A stretch of DNA of 64,000 bases. It comes from Ruminococcaceae bacterium UBA6434. Lineage in GTDB: Bacteria; Bacillota; Clostridia; Oscillospirales; Acutalibacteraceae. The position numbers and the translations under genes were made by a program. The stretch spans positions 19,759 to 83,758 of the forward strand of contig DJOQ01000010.1 of NCBI GenBank assembly GCA_002437245.1, read 5' to 3'. The first letter of the stretch is position 1, and each line of letters opens with the position of its first letter. Under the pieces are notes generated by a model that worked only from the letters and a program-made list of their open reading frames with translations, ran no database searches and had not been told where the DNA came from. Shown piece by piece: positions 43,197-52,734 of this stretch.

Positions 43197-44078
43197 ATGA
43201 ATAAATCATCGGCAAAAAAAGTTATATCGGTTATTATGTGTCTCGCGCTTGCATTACTGCTCGGGGCGTGCCAAAAAAAGACCGATAACGGCACAACCGC
43301 AACATACGACCCGGACGCGCCCACTACGCAAAAATCCGGCAATAAAGAGAGCACTTCCGACAGCAATACCGCCACCGTAACGATTCCCGAGGGATATACG
43401 CTCGTTAAAATCTCATGGCTTATGGAGGAGAACGGAGTTTGCTCTTCTGCGGACTTTATATCCGCGGCACAAAGCTATGACCTTTCTAAATACGGAATTC
43501 TCACAGACGTCAAAAATGCACAAAACGTCTGCTTCCCGCTTGAGGGCTATCTTTTCCCTGCCACATATACATTCAAGAAAAACAGCGACCCGACGGCGGT
43601 AATAGACAAGCTCGTCGAGACGTTTCAGTCACGTTTTACCGATGACATGAAAGCGAAAGCGGCATCTATGGGAAAGAGCGTTCACGAGGTTCTCACGGTA
43701 GCCTCCATAATCGAAAAAGAGGCGTACACTCCGGAGCAGAGAACTCTCATTTCCTCGGTTTTATACAATCGACTTAATGCAAAAATGAAGCTGCAATGCG
43801 ACGTAACGGTCAAATACTGCACCGGCGTTATTGAGCTTCAATATCCCGACAAAATAGATGAATACAAATATTATTACAACACATACCGCTGCCAGGGTCT
43901 TCCGGCAGGGCCTATCTGCAACCCGGGCATAGAGTCAATTAACGCCGCTCTGCAGCCCGACAACACAGATTATCTTTACTTTGTAATAAACACCGAACCG
44001 CCCTATGATTCGGCGTTCTCCGCGACATATGAAGAACATATTGAGAACTGCACCAGAATGGGCTACACGGCAAAATAA
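43197..44078 (+). CDS. mltG: MltG-type endolytic transglycosylase, predicted lipoprotein
   Basis: A 293-aa protein. Residues 1-25 are a lipoprotein signal ending LLLGAC, with lipid-modified C25; a threonine/serine-rich linker follows to about residue 65. The YceG/MltG domain covers residues about 70-293: LTVASIIEKEAYTPEQ holds the catalytic Glu region, LQCDVTVKY the conserved strand and GLPAGPICNPGIESINAAL the family signature. MltG cleaves nascent glycan strands to set chain length. Usual MltG proteins are anchored by a transmembrane helix and are longer; here a lipid anchor and a short N-terminal part replace it. The ATG at 43197 has AAAGGA about 9 nt upstream. Confidence 0.85.
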   Translation: MNKSSAKKVISVIMCLALALLLGACQKKTDNGTTATYDPDAPTTQKSGNKESTSDSNTATVTIPEGYTLVKISWLMEENGVCSSADFISAAQSYDLSKYGILTDVKNAQNVCFPLEGYLFPATYTFKKNSDPTAVIDKLVETFQSRFTDDMKAKAASMGKSVHEVLTVASIIEKEAYTPEQRTLISSVLYNRLNAKMKLQCDVTVKYCTGVIELQYPDKIDEYKYYYNTYRCQGLPAGPICNPGIESINAALQPDNTDYLYFVINTEPPYDSAFSATYEEHIENCTRMGYTAK

Positions 44079-44103
44079 TACACCCACGAACAGGAGATAT
44101 CAG

Positions 44104-44721
44104 ATGAATATAGAAATAGCCGACAGACTCGTTAAGCTTCGTAAAGAGCATAATCTCTCGCAGGAAGCTCTCGCCTCAAAACTCGGGCTAAGCCGCCAAG
44201 CCGTTTCAAAATGGGAACGCGCCGAGGCGTCGCCCGACACGGATAATTTGGTGGCTCTCGCAGAGCTTTACGGCGTACCGCTTGATGAAATTCTCAACGG
44301 TCCCAAGGAGCAGGAGGAAAATCCGCCGAAAGCCGAGCCGACAAGTAAAGAGATTAAAGAAATGAAGCTTGCCGATATGTCAAAAAGACAAAAGGCAGGC
44401 CGCAAAATGGTCAAATTTCCGTTTCCGATTTTGATTGCCGCAGTATATCTGCTTCTCGGGTTTATAAACGGCAACTGGCATCCGGGCTGGATAATACTGC
44501 TGTTTATACCTATTTACTACTGCGTCGGCGGCGCTCTTTGCTGCCGTACAAAAAAGGCTATGCTCCTCACCATGCCCATACATCTTGTATTGGTCGCAGT
44601 TTACCTGCTTTTCGGATTCACAAAAGGAATGTGGCATCCGCAATGGCTTATTTTCCTTATAATTCCGCTGTATTATTGGATTATCAGCGTATTTTATAAA
44701 GATAAGAAAAACAATTCATAA
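44104..44721 (+). CDS. XRE-family regulator with membrane-bound C-terminal repeats
   Basis: A 205-aa protein. Residues 1-62 are a Cro/C1-type helix-turn-helix (LVKLRKEHNLSQEALASKLG, SRQAVSKWERAEASPD). After a lysine-rich linker, residues about 103-200 contain two homologous membrane units: YLLLGFINGNWHPGW and YLLFGFTKGMWHPQW, each followed by a hydrophobic PxYY stretch. It is probably a DNA-binding protein held at the membrane. ATG 44104 follows GGAGAT. It lies 25 bp after mltG and 19 bp before a C39-type peptidase gene, so the three may form an operon. Signal and target are unknown. Confidence 0.8.
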   Translation: MNIEIADRLVKLRKEHNLSQEALASKLGLSRQAVSKWERAEASPDTDNLVALAELYGVPLDEILNGPKEQEENPPKAEPTSKEIKEMKLADMSKRQKAGRKMVKFPFPILIAAVYLLLGFINGNWHPGWIILLFIPIYYCVGGALCCRTKKAMLLTMPIHLVLVAVYLLFGFTKGMWHPQWLIFLIIPLYYWIISVFYKDKKNNS

Positions 44722-44740
44722 TTCACGGGAGGCAAAAAAA

Positions 44741-45838
44741 GTGAATTTTAAATGCGGGAAAAAGAAAAGTGCAATTATAATTATCATAGGTATTGTGACG
44801 GTTGCGATATGTATAACCGTTGCCGTTATCATCTCAAGGGCAAAGAAAAAATCGGAAGCGACGCAATTCATACCCGAAACCGCGACATATTCGGAAAATT
44901 CCGAAGAGACCCTCTCGGAGGAAGAAACGGTATCCGAAACGGCATCGGAAACGGCACCGATTATAAAGCCCGTCGGTACAACCGCTCCGGTAGAACGCGC
45001 TGCTCCGGCAATACCAAAAAAAATAACTCCGCAAAAGCCGAATATTACCCCTACAAAGCTTTTGAACGTGCCGTTTATCGACCAGCGAAAGAAATATCCC
45101 ACCGGCTGTGAAAGCGTTTCCGCGGTCATGGCGCTTCAATACCTCGGCATATCAATTTCGCCCGAAACCTTTATCGACAATTATCTCGACAAAGGACGCA
45201 CACCGTACAGAGACGAAAACGGAAATCTGTTCGGCGATGACCCGCGTAAAGTCTTTCTCGGCGACCCTTACAGCAAAAACGGATGGGGCTGTTGGGCACC
45301 CGTAATAGAAAATGCCGTTAATAAGTTTATCGGCAGTAACTATACTGTAAAAGCCGTTTACGGCAGCTCCGTTGACGACCTTTGTAAAAAATATATAGAC
45401 AATGACATTCCGGTGCTTATATGGGCTACGCAAAATATGGCTCCCGCAAGAAGATATAAGACATGGTATATTACAGGCACATCGGAACAATTCACCTGGA
45501 TAACCCCTATGCATTGTCTGCTTCTTGTAGGCTATGATGACAGCGGTTACTATTTTAATGATCCGTTACAGAGCAAAAATACACGTTATGCAAAAGATAA
45601 GGTAATCTCAGCCTATAATATGTTAAACCGTCAGGCAGTGGTAATAGCGCCGAAATCAAAGGTAGAAGAGACAACCGTCGCTCCGACGACCGCACCGAAT
45701 ACAACGACCGAGCCGACTACAAAGCCGAATACAACAACTGAGCCGACTACAAAAGCTACCGAGCCTGAAACTTCGGAAAAGACAACGCACACCGAAGGTT
45801 CAGCCGCAGACAACATAAAGCAGGCTTCCGATATATAA
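44741..45838 (+). CDS. Surface C39-like cysteine peptidase with Thr-rich tail
   Basis: A 365-aa protein. A membrane anchor or uncleaved signal lies at residues about 10-31 (SAIIIIIGIVTVAICITVAVI), then an acidic, proline/threonine linker. Residues about 107-310 are a Peptidase_C39-like domain: the catalytic Cys is C123 in YPTGCESVSAVMAL and the His in TPMHCLLLVGYDD. A threonine/proline-rich repeat (TTTEPTTKPN, twice) forms the tail. Such proteins may cleave peptides or act on the wall. The start is GTG at 44741, with GGGAGG 6-7 nt upstream. Exact substrate is unknown. Confidence 0.82.
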   Translation: MNFKCGKKKSAIIIIIGIVTVAICITVAVIISRAKKKSEATQFIPETATYSENSEETLSEEETVSETASETAPIIKPVGTTAPVERAAPAIPKKITPQKPNITPTKLLNVPFIDQRKKYPTGCESVSAVMALQYLGISISPETFIDNYLDKGRTPYRDENGNLFGDDPRKVFLGDPYSKNGWGCWAPVIENAVNKFIGSNYTVKAVYGSSVDDLCKKYIDNDIPVLIWATQNMAPARRYKTWYITGTSEQFTWITPMHCLLLVGYDDSGYYFNDPLQSKNTRYAKDKVISAYNMLNRQAVVIAPKSKVEETTVAPTTAPNTTTEPTTKPNTTTEPTTKATEPETSEKTTHTEGSAADNIKQASDI

Positions 45839-45911
45839 AAAGACGGTTGACATCGAGTCTTGCCGCAAGGGTTTCCTTTTCGCCACAGCAACAACTAAAA
45901 AAGCAAAAAAT

Positions 45912-45945
45912 AAAGCGAGATGTATTTCTGCATCTCGCTTTTATG
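45912..45945. terminator. Bidirectional terminator between the C39 gene and the alcohol dehydrogenase gene
   Basis: Stem AAAGCGAGATG (45912-45922) and CATCTCGCTTT (45931-45941), loop TATTTCTG, with T-rich tracts on both strands. Confidence 0.8.
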
Positions 45946-45961
45946 TATTTTATCCGTTTGC

Positions 45962-47185
45962 TTATTCGGCTGCTTTATCCTCTTTGATCATAAGTCTCTT
46001 AACTATCTGAGTCATTCTGTCCTCATCAAAGATAACGGGAACGGGATAGAGCGGATTAGCCTCTTTAAGAGCTCTTGAAACGATAGTCGGAATATCCTCT
46101 TCCTTAATCTGGGTAAAGCCCTTCGGGATATTCATTCTCTCGTTCATAGCGTAAATTTCGGCAATGAACTTCTTAGCCTTATCTTCATCGGTTGTGCCCT
46201 CAATGCGCGCAAAGTTGGCAAGCTTTGAAAGCTGCGGATAAATAGCCGCACCGTATTCTTCAAGCATAACCGGAAGAATTATCGCGTTTGCAAGACCGTG
46301 CGGAATACCGTACATACCGCCGAGGTTGTGAGCCACGGCGTGAACATAACCGACATAAGCTCTTGTGAATGCCATACCGCCGTAGAATGAACCGAGGAGC
46401 ATCTGACCTCTTGCGTTTATGTTTTTACCGTCTTTATAAGCGGTCTCAAGGTTTGCAAATATAATTGCAACCGCCTTTTCGGCATAATCGCGTGTGGACT
46501 TTGTATTGCTCTTGCCTATGTAAGCTTCAACCGCGTGAGTGAGAGCGTCCATACCTGTTGTTGAAGTGATGTGCGGAGGAAGACCTACGGTAAGCTCGGG
46601 GTCAAGTACCGCAAACTTCGGACGAAGGCACGGGTCGTTTATAGCGTATTTCTCATGGGTCTGAGTATTTGTAACAACAGCCGCAAGGGTAGTCTCCGAG
46701 CCTGTTCCCGCTGTTGTGGGGACCGCAAAGAACGGAGGAAGCTTATGCATAACCTTGAGCTGACCGCGCATCTGAGGAATGGTCTTGTTGGGTCTTACCA
46801 CTCTGGCGCACGCAGCCTTAGCGCAATCCATGGGCGAACCGCCGCCGAAAGCTATCATGGCCTGGCAACCGTTGGCAACAAACTGAGCGCGTGCCTCTTC
46901 GATATTTTCGATTGAGGGGTTCGGCTGAACACCGTCATATACGGTATACGAAATGCCGTCCTCTTCAAGCTGTTTGAAAAGTCCGTCAAGAAGATGAAGA
47001 CTCATAAGACCTTTATCGGTGACGATCATAACATTGTTGATACCTTTTTCTTTAATAACGCCGGGAAGCTTTTTGATAGCTCCGGGTCCTGTAAGCAGCT
47101 GCGGTTCAGACCAGTCAAGGAACATCATAAAGATTTTCATGACCTTCTGAAAAGCACGGTAATAAGCTACCTTCATTGCCCACAT
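45962..47185 (-). CDS. Iron-containing alcohol dehydrogenase
   Basis: A 407-aa protein of the iron-dependent alcohol dehydrogenase family. AFGGGSPMDCAKAA binds NAD(P), and the metal ligands appear as GMDALTHAVEAYIG (Asp and His) and AHNLGGMYGIPHGLANAI (two His). It would interconvert alcohols and aldehydes in fermentation. The first 20 residues (WAMKVAYYRAFQKVMKIF) are extra to most relatives; the Met at codon 4 is an alternative start. Its promoter lies inside the 3' end of ribF and carries a palindrome. Substrate is unknown. Confidence 0.92.
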   Translation of the reverse strand: MWAMKVAYYRAFQKVMKIFMMFLDWSEPQLLTGPGAIKKLPGVIKEKGINNVMIVTDKGLMSLHLLDGLFKQLEEDGISYTVYDGVQPNPSIENIEEARAQFVANGCQAMIAFGGGSPMDCAKAACARVVRPNKTIPQMRGQLKVMHKLPPFFAVPTTAGTGSETTLAAVVTNTQTHEKYAINDPCLRPKFAVLDPELTVGLPPHITSTTGMDALTHAVEAYIGKSNTKSTRDYAEKAVAIIFANLETAYKDGKNINARGQMLLGSFYGGMAFTRAYVGYVHAVAHNLGGMYGIPHGLANAIILPVMLEEYGAAIYPQLSKLANFARIEGTTDEDKAKKFIAEIYAMNERMNIPKGFTQIKEEDIPTIVSRALKEANPLYPVPVIFDEDRMTQIVKRLMIKEDKAAE

Positions 47186-47212
47186 AGATAAACACCATCC
47201 CTTTTTGTAAAT

Positions 47213-47229
47213 TATAAATTGAATTTATA
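47213..47229. promoter_or_regulatory. 17-bp palindrome downstream of the alcohol dehydrogenase promoter
   Basis: TATAAATT-G-AATTTATA is a perfect palindrome with a one-base centre. It lies just downstream of the -10 box and 28 bp before the start codon, a good operator position. It does not match the Rex consensus. Confidence 0.5.
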
Positions 47230-47234
47230 GTTTC

Positions 47235-47263
47235 ATTTTACCTTTTTTAAGCATTTTTTGCAA
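47235..47263 (-). promoter_or_regulatory. Promoter of the alcohol dehydrogenase gene
   Basis: On the - strand, TTGCAA (47263-47258) and TAAAAT (47240-47235) are 17 nt apart. The -35 overlaps the last codons of ribF. Confidence 0.65.
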
Positions 47264-48137
47264 TAGTATTTTGAAATATTTTCACGGCGCTCTCGCTGTC
47301 GGACTTTATTTGGGCGGAAAGCTCCGAAAGACTGTCAAACTTTTTTTCTCCGCGCAGGAATTTGAGCAGCCGTACCTCGGTGTTGCTTCCGTACAGATCT
47401 CCCGAAAAACCGAGTATGCTGGTCTCGCTGCGAACCGTGGAAGTGCCTATTGTGGGGCGCAGTCCGAAATCCGTAACTGCCGGATAATCTCTGCCGCCGA
47501 TATTTACGTATGAAGCATAGACCCCGTATAACGGCTCAATAAAATTTTCGGGAAAGAACTGATTTATTGTCGGAAATCCCAAAAGGTGACCGCGCCTGTC
47601 ACCTGCCGTGACAGTAAAATCATATGAGAACGGTCTGCCGAGCATCTCAGCCGCCGCTTGCATATCGCCGCTTTTTATTGCCGCTCTTATGCGCGTTGAA
47701 CTGATTTCGCTGCCGCCGAATTTAACCATGGGCGATACATAAAGCTCTATACCGTATTTTCGGCACAAGAGGCGCAGCGTATCAATGTTTCCCGAACCGT
47801 TTTCCCCGAAAGTATAATTTTCACCGCAGGATACCGCGCCTGCCGAAAACCTTTTGACGAGAATATCCCTGACAAAGCTTTCGGGCGACAAGTGCATTAT
47901 CTCCGAGAAATCAATATTGAGAGCGCCGACGTTCATTTCGTCGAGCAATTTTTTGCGTATGCTTTTTGTGAGTATTTCGGGCGGCGCCTGCCCCTTTATG
48001 CACAATAGCGGATGGTCGGAAAACAGCAGCACATACGGCATATATCCGCTCTTTTTTGAAAGCTCTATAACGCTTTGATGCCCCAAATGGAACCCGTCGA
48101 ATGTTCCGAGAGCTATGGATTTTTTACACTCATTCAC
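47247..48137 (-). CDS. ribF: Bifunctional riboflavin kinase / FAD synthetase
   Basis: A 296-aa protein. The N-terminal adenylyltransferase domain has ALGTFDGFHLGHQSVIELS (the HxGH motif) and ISSTRIRAAIKSGDM. The C-terminal riboflavin kinase domain begins near residue 180 with GHLLGFPTINQF and has VTDFGLRPT. It makes FMN and FAD. It is the last gene of the rimP-nusA operon and overlaps truB by 8 bp, as in many Firmicutes. Length is at the short end of the family but both domains are complete. Certain. Confidence 0.95.
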   Translation of the reverse strand: MNECKKSIALGTFDGFHLGHQSVIELSKKSGYMPYVLLFSDHPLLCIKGQAPPEILTKSIRKKLLDEMNVGALNIDFSEIMHLSPESFVRDILVKRFSAGAVSCGENYTFGENGSGNIDTLRLLCRKYGIELYVSPMVKFGGSEISSTRIRAAIKSGDMQAAAEMLGRPFSYDFTVTAGDRRGHLLGFPTINQFFPENFIEPLYGVYASYVNIGGRDYPAVTDFGLRPTIGTSTVRSETSILGFSGDLYGSNTEVRLLKFLRGEKKFDSLSELSAQIKSDSESAVKIFQNTIAKNA

Positions 48138-49020
48138 CTTGAAACACCCTCTTTACCGTGAGACATCCGGTTTCGGTATTTTTTTCTCCTATTCCGAGAA
48201 ATTCGTCTTCGGGCGAAAAGACTCTGAAAAATCCCTCGCCCGTCGGATTTCCTATGCGGTCGAGAAACAGCCCTCCGCCGTTTTTAAACCTCACCGCCTG
48301 CGCCGAAGTTACGCGCACCGATTTATACTGCGATAAAACCTCCGAAACCGGCATAACGTAATTGCCGAGTTCGCCGTTTTCGCATATTTCACGCAGTTTC
48401 TCTATCGTAACGCAGTCGTCCGTCGAAAACCCGTTTGCCCTCGTTCTGCGAAGCGACTTGAGAACCGCGCCGCAGCCGAGCTTTTTGCCGATGTCGTCGG
48501 CAAGGCTTCTTATATATGTTCCCGCAGAGCACGTTACGTCGAGAGAAAACTCATTACCCGAAAAATCATATGCACGAATTTCGCTTATATTTATTTTACG
48601 CTTTTCGCGTTCTACTTCTTTGCCCTGCCTTGCAAGGTCATACAGACGAACTCCGCCCTTGCTTACGGCAGAGTACATGGGCGGAGTCTGAAGCTGCTCG
48701 CCGTAAAATGAAAGCACGGCTTTCTCCGTTTCCTGCGGCGTGACATTTACCGAAAATTCGCCTGTTACCGTGCCGGTAATATCAAGCGTATCGGTAGTGA
48801 CGCCGAGCAAGACCTTTGCGGTGTAGCTTTTTTCGTGATCGGGTATAAGCTCTATAAAGCGCGTCGCCCCCGAGAGGGCAACAGTTAACACGCCCGTCGC
48901 CATAGGGTCGAGCGTGCCTGTGTGCCCGGATTTTTTGGAGCCGGTTATTCTCTTCACCAAATTTGCCGCCGTAAACGACGTCATATTTTCAGGCTTGTCA
49001 ATGCAGATAAATCCCGTCAT
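48130..49020 (-). CDS. truB: tRNA pseudouridine-55 synthase
   Basis: A 296-aa pseudouridine synthase. GSKKSGHTGTLDPMATGVL near residue 30 holds the catalytic Asp. MYSAVSKGGVRLYDLARQG and the following segment are TruB-specific. VTCSAGTYIRSLADDIG is the family motif III. It modifies U55 in the T-loop of tRNAs. It overlaps nrnA by 4 bp and ribF by 8 bp. Certain. Confidence 0.96.
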   Translation of the reverse strand: MTGFICIDKPENMTSFTAANLVKRITGSKKSGHTGTLDPMATGVLTVALSGATRFIELIPDHEKSYTAKVLLGVTTDTLDITGTVTGEFSVNVTPQETEKAVLSFYGEQLQTPPMYSAVSKGGVRLYDLARQGKEVEREKRKINISEIRAYDFSGNEFSLDVTCSAGTYIRSLADDIGKKLGCGAVLKSLRRTRANGFSTDDCVTIEKLREICENGELGNYVMPVSEVLSQYKSVRVTSAQAVRFKNGGGLFLDRIGNPTGEGFFRVFSPEDEFLGIGEKNTETGCLTVKRVFQGE

Positions 49021-49991
49021 GCGTTTTCAAGCTCCGTTTTGATTATTTCAAGAAGCTGTTTTTTGCCGTCGGCGTAATCGGCGGCAAAATCGCAGCCTGC
49101 CGCACGGGCATGACCGCCGCCGCCCATTTTGGCGCAAATAGCCGAGGCGTCCACGGGGGCATAGGTTCTGAGCGACACCTTAAACGTGCCGTCAGCCCGT
49201 TCTCTCAGCGTAACACCGACCTTAACGCCCTCGATTTTGCGCGGAAGAGAAGCTATGCCGTCACATTCGGTCTCATTTGAACCGCTCTGCTTAAACATAT
49301 CCTTGGTGATTGTGATAACGGCGCATTTTCCGCCGAAATACATTTCTATCGAATTTAAAACGAGCTCCTCAAGTCTTAAATAAGTCCTTGTTTTTGTCTC
49401 AAACATAACACGGTTTATCTCGTCAAACCGCGCCCCGAGTGATATAAGCTCCGCCGCCTTAATGTGCGTTTCGGGCGTCACGTTGGAGTATCTGAAACAG
49501 CCTGTGTCCGTTGAAATTCCCGTATACAGGCAATCCGCCGTGCAAGCGTCCGGTTTTACACCGAGGCACTTTATTATGTCGTAAACTATCTCGCACGCCG
49601 CCGCGCTGTCTTTAAGGCAAAGCTTTTTCGCATATCCCGTATTTGAAATATGATGGTCTATGCACAGCGGTATTTCGGGGAATTTTTCCATAAGGCGCGC
49701 CCCGAGAAGCTTTGAATCGGCAACATCTACCGCCACTACAAAATCGGGAGTAAACTCCATACTCTTTTGCGGATTGTAATTTTCTTCCGATGAGCCCCAC
49801 ATATATGAATATTTTTTCGGTATATCGTCGGAGCAATCGACCAAAACCGTTTTGCCCATCCCAGAGAGAACGCGTCGGAGCGCAAAAGCGCACCCGAGCG
49901 TGTCGCCGTCGGGACTGCGGTGTGTAAGAATCAGAATATTGTCTTTATTTTTGAGAATTTCTGCCGCTTCGGCCTCATTTATCCTCTTCAT
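49017..49991 (-). CDS. nrnA: DHH-family nanoRNase / pAp phosphatase
   Basis: A 324-aa DHH/DHHA1 protein. The DHH part has HRSPDGDTLGCAFAL, VAVDVADSKLLG and PLCIDHHISNTGYA with its metal-binding Asp and His residues. The DHHA1 part ends with GGGGHARAAGCDF, the RNA-binding motif. NrnA degrades short oligoribonucleotides and 3'-phosphoadenosine 5'-phosphate. The ATG at 49991 lies within the end of rbfA (17-bp overlap). Longer starts back to 50042 are open but less typical. Fits the operon. Confidence 0.92.
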   Translation of the reverse strand: MKRINEAEAAEILKNKDNILILTHRSPDGDTLGCAFALRRVLSGMGKTVLVDCSDDIPKKYSYMWGSSEENYNPQKSMEFTPDFVVAVDVADSKLLGARLMEKFPEIPLCIDHHISNTGYAKKLCLKDSAAACEIVYDIIKCLGVKPDACTADCLYTGISTDTGCFRYSNVTPETHIKAAELISLGARFDEINRVMFETKTRTYLRLEELVLNSIEMYFGGKCAVITITKDMFKQSGSNETECDGIASLPRKIEGVKVGVTLRERADGTFKVSLRTYAPVDASAICAKMGGGGHARAAGCDFAADYADGKKQLLEIIKTELENA

Positions 49992-50337
49992 CTTCTTTTT
50001 CCAGAGCCTCAATCTTTCTGAAAATTTCCATACCGTGCTCAACCGAATCGTCCGCCGTAAATTTAAGCTCGGGAGCCTTTCTCAAATGAAGCCGTTTGCC
50101 GACTTCACGCCGTATAATCCCTGTTGCGCTCTCAAGACCCTTGACAGCCTGTTTTGCGTCGTCTATGCCCGAGAGCGAACTTATAAAAACCTTGGCGTAG
50201 CTCAAATCCTGACTTACCTCGACTCTTACCACGGTGAGCATTTTATCTTTTACGCGCGGATCTTTGAGTTCGCGGATAAGCGCAACTATCTCGCGCTTAA
50301 TATCCTCCGCGACTCTGTCTTTTCTGTATCCTGCCAT
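49975..50337 (-). CDS. rbfA: Ribosome-binding factor A
   Basis: A 120-aa RbfA, which matures the 30S subunit. MAGYRKDRVAEDIKREIVAL and DLSYAKVFISSL are typical. The C-terminus is acidic (EALEKEDEEDK). It lies 27 bp downstream of infB, in the common order infB-rbfA-nrnA. Certain. Confidence 0.95.
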   Translation of the reverse strand: MAGYRKDRVAEDIKREIVALIRELKDPRVKDKMLTVVRVEVSQDLSYAKVFISSLSGIDDAKQAVKGLESATGIIRREVGKRLHLRKAPELKFTADDSVEHGMEIFRKIEALEKEDEEDK

Positions 50338-50364
50338 AACTAAATTCCTTTCATATAAAAGGGA

Positions 50365-52731
50365 TCAGTCCTTGTATTCCTCCATAACGAATGCCTCGAG
50401 GATATCTCCCTCTTTAATGTCGTTGAATTTCTCAAGACCTATTCCGCATTCATAGCCGGACTGAACTTCTTTTACGTCGTCCTTAAAGCGCTTTAAGGAT
50501 GCAATGCTGTCCTCCGAGACAACTATGCCGTCGCGGACAACACGAATCTGTGAATTTCTTGTGATTTTGCCGTCAAGAACGTAGCTGCCGGCTATCATAC
50601 CGGCGGAGGAGAGCTTAAATACATTTCTTACCTCTGCCTTGCCGAGCGTTACTTCGCGGTATTTAGGAGCGAGCATACCTTTGATTGCGTCGCTTATCTC
50701 TTCTATGCAGTCATAGATTATTCTGTACATTCTCATGTCTACGCCGTCGCGCTCCGCTATTGACTCGGCTACGGAGTCGGGACGGACATTAAAGCCTACT
50801 ATAATCGCGTTTGAAGCCGCGGCAAGCATAACATCCGATTCGCTGACTGCGCCGACGCCGCCGTGTATTACCTTTACCTTGACTTCGTCGTTGGAGAGCT
50901 TTTCAAGGCTTTGCTTTACCGCCTCAACGGAGCCTTGTACATCGGCTTTTACTATGATATTGAGCTCTTTCAATTCACCCTCGTTAATAGATGAGAAGAG
51001 ATTGTCAAGCGTAACCTTCTGGAACTGCTTGAACTGCTCCTCTTTCTGCTCATGCTTTCTCTGCTCAACAAGTTCACGTGCAAGCTTTTCGTCGGAAACG
51101 GCGTCAAATTTATCGCCGCCTGTCGGTACTTCGTCAAGACCCATAACCTCTACGGGTACGGACGGGCCCGCCTCTTCAAGCTTTTGACCGCGCTCGTTTG
51201 TCATAACTCTGACCCTGCCTACGGTTGTGCCGGCAACTATAATGTCGCCCACTCTGAGCGTGCCGTTTTGTACAAGAAGCGTTGCAACGGGGCCTCTGCC
51301 TTTATCAAGCTTTGCCTCTATTACAATACCCTTTGCCGCACGGTTCGGATTTGCTTTTAGCTCAAGCATTTCCGCAACGAGAAGTATCGACTCAAGAAGC
51401 TTATCGATACCCATATGAGTCTTTGCCGAAACGGGAACGCATATTACGTCGCCGCCCCACTCCTCGGGAACCAAGTCGTACTCGGTGAGCTGCTGAAGAA
51501 CTCTGTCGGGGGACGCGTCCGGTTTATCCATTTTGTTTATGGCAACTATTACGCTGACTCCCGCCGCCTTAGCGTGGTTAATAGCCTCTATGGTCTGCGG
51601 CATTATACCGTCGTCGGCGGCAACTACGAGAACGGCAATGTCGGTAGCCATAGCGCCTCTCGCTCTCATAGATGTAAATGCGGCGTGACCGGGTGTGTCG
51701 AGGAATGTTATCATCTGACCGTTAAGGTTTACTCTGTAGGCGCCTATGTGCTGAGTTATACCGCCCGCCTCGGTCTCGGTTACGGAGGTATTTCTTATGG
51801 CGTCGAGAAGAGAGGTTTTACCGTGGTCAACGTGACCCATAACTACTACTACGGGGTCTCTCGGTTCAAGGTTTTCCTCTGTATCTTCGGTATCGTCTAT
51901 AATTCTTTCTTCAATTGTTACAACGACCTCTTTTTCGACCTTTGCGCCGAGCTCCGAAGCCGCTATTGCCGCGGTATCGTAATCGATAACGTCGTTAACT
52001 GTAGCCATAACGCCGAGAGCCATAAGCTTTTTGATTACCTCGGCGGCTGTCATCTTGAGTTTAAGAGCCAAATCGCCTACGGTGATTTCATCGGGAATGG
52101 TTATCTTGATATGTCTCTTGGCACGCTCCGCCGCTATTCTCTTGAGGCGCTCAGCCTCTGTCTCGCGTTTGTGGCTTCTTACGCCCTGCTGCCTTCTGTA
52201 CTGCTGAGACTTCTGCTTTAACTTCTGCTTGTGAACGGTGTTGTCGCCGTTGTTGCGGTTGTTTACGGGAGCAATGTTTTCGTAATGCTCGTTGTATTTA
52301 TCAAGGTCTACCGATGTGCCTCTTGTGTCAACGTGACGCATTTCGCCCTTGGTACGCGACTGCATCGGCTTTGAGGGGTCTTTCTCTTTCTTTTCCTTTT
52401 TGCTCTTGAAAGGAGCCGTATTTCCTGCCTTGTCGTTTTGTTTTACTTTGCCGCCGTCCGCTTTATCGGCAGTCTTTTTATCATTTGATGCGGACTTCTG
52501 CTGCTTTTCTTTAAAATCGTCCGCCGATTTCTGCCTTGCAAAATAGCTGTCAAGGTTCTTCGGCGCTTTCTCCTTCGAGAGCAGGTCAAATATCAAATCA
52601 AGCTCTTTTTCTTCGAGTGCGGTCTGATATTTTTTCTCGCCGTCGAAGTATTTTGAGACAAGCTCTATCAATTCCTTGCTCTGAATATTAAAATCTTTAG
52701 CTGCTTCATGTATCTTATATTTTTTTGTCAT
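50365..52731 (-). CDS. infB: Translation initiation factor IF-2
   Basis: A 788-aa GTPase. The N-terminal IF2_N part ([20 protein letters not shown]) is followed by a lysine/asparagine-rich linker up to about residue 210. The G domain begins near residue 295 with [19 protein letters not shown] and continues [13 protein letters not shown] and AINKMDKP. Domains II to IV fill the C-terminal half. The linker is shorter than in many relatives. It is 3 bp after ylxQ. Certain. Confidence 0.97.
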   Translation of the reverse strand: MTKKYKIHEAAKDFNIQSKELIELVSKYFDGEKKYQTALEEKELDLIFDLLSKEKAPKNLDSYFARQKSADDFKEKQQKSASNDKKTADKADGGKVKQNDKAGNTAPFKSKKEKKEKDPSKPMQSRTKGEMRHVDTRGTSVDLDKYNEHYENIAPVNNRNNGDNTVHKQKLKQKSQQYRRQQGVRSHKRETEAERLKRIAAERAKRHIKITIPDEITVGDLALKLKMTAAEVIKKLMALGVMATVNDVIDYDTAAIAASELGAKVEKEVVVTIEERIIDDTEDTEENLEPRDPVVVVMGHVDHGKTSLLDAIRNTSVTETEAGGITQHIGAYRVNLNGQMITFLDTPGHAAFTSMRARGAMATDIAVLVVAADDGIMPQTIEAINHAKAAGVSVIVAINKMDKPDASPDRVLQQLTEYDLVPEEWGGDVICVPVSAKTHMGIDKLLESILLVAEMLELKANPNRAAKGIVIEAKLDKGRGPVATLLVQNGTLRVGDIIVAGTTVGRVRVMTNERGQKLEEAGPSVPVEVMGLDEVPTGGDKFDAVSDEKLARELVEQRKHEQKEEQFKQFQKVTLDNLFSSINEGELKELNIIVKADVQGSVEAVKQSLEKLSNDEVKVKVIHGGVGAVSESDVMLAAASNAIIVGFNVRPDSVAESIAERDGVDMRMYRIIYDCIEEISDAIKGMLAPKYREVTLGKAEVRNVFKLSSAGMIAGSYVLDGKITRNSQIRVVRDGIVVSEDSIASLKRFKDDVKEVQSGYECGIGLEKFNDIKEGDILEAFVMEEYKD

Positions 52732-52734
52732 ATA

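Noticed and set aside
43012..43200. 62-residue + frame after the glnS operon
   Set aside because: It runs through the intrinsic terminator at 43084-43121 and the mltG promoter, and its composition is not protein-like.
51415..52221. 268-residue + frame opposite infB
   Set aside because: Antisense to a certain IF-2 gene; its open state follows from the codon use of infB.
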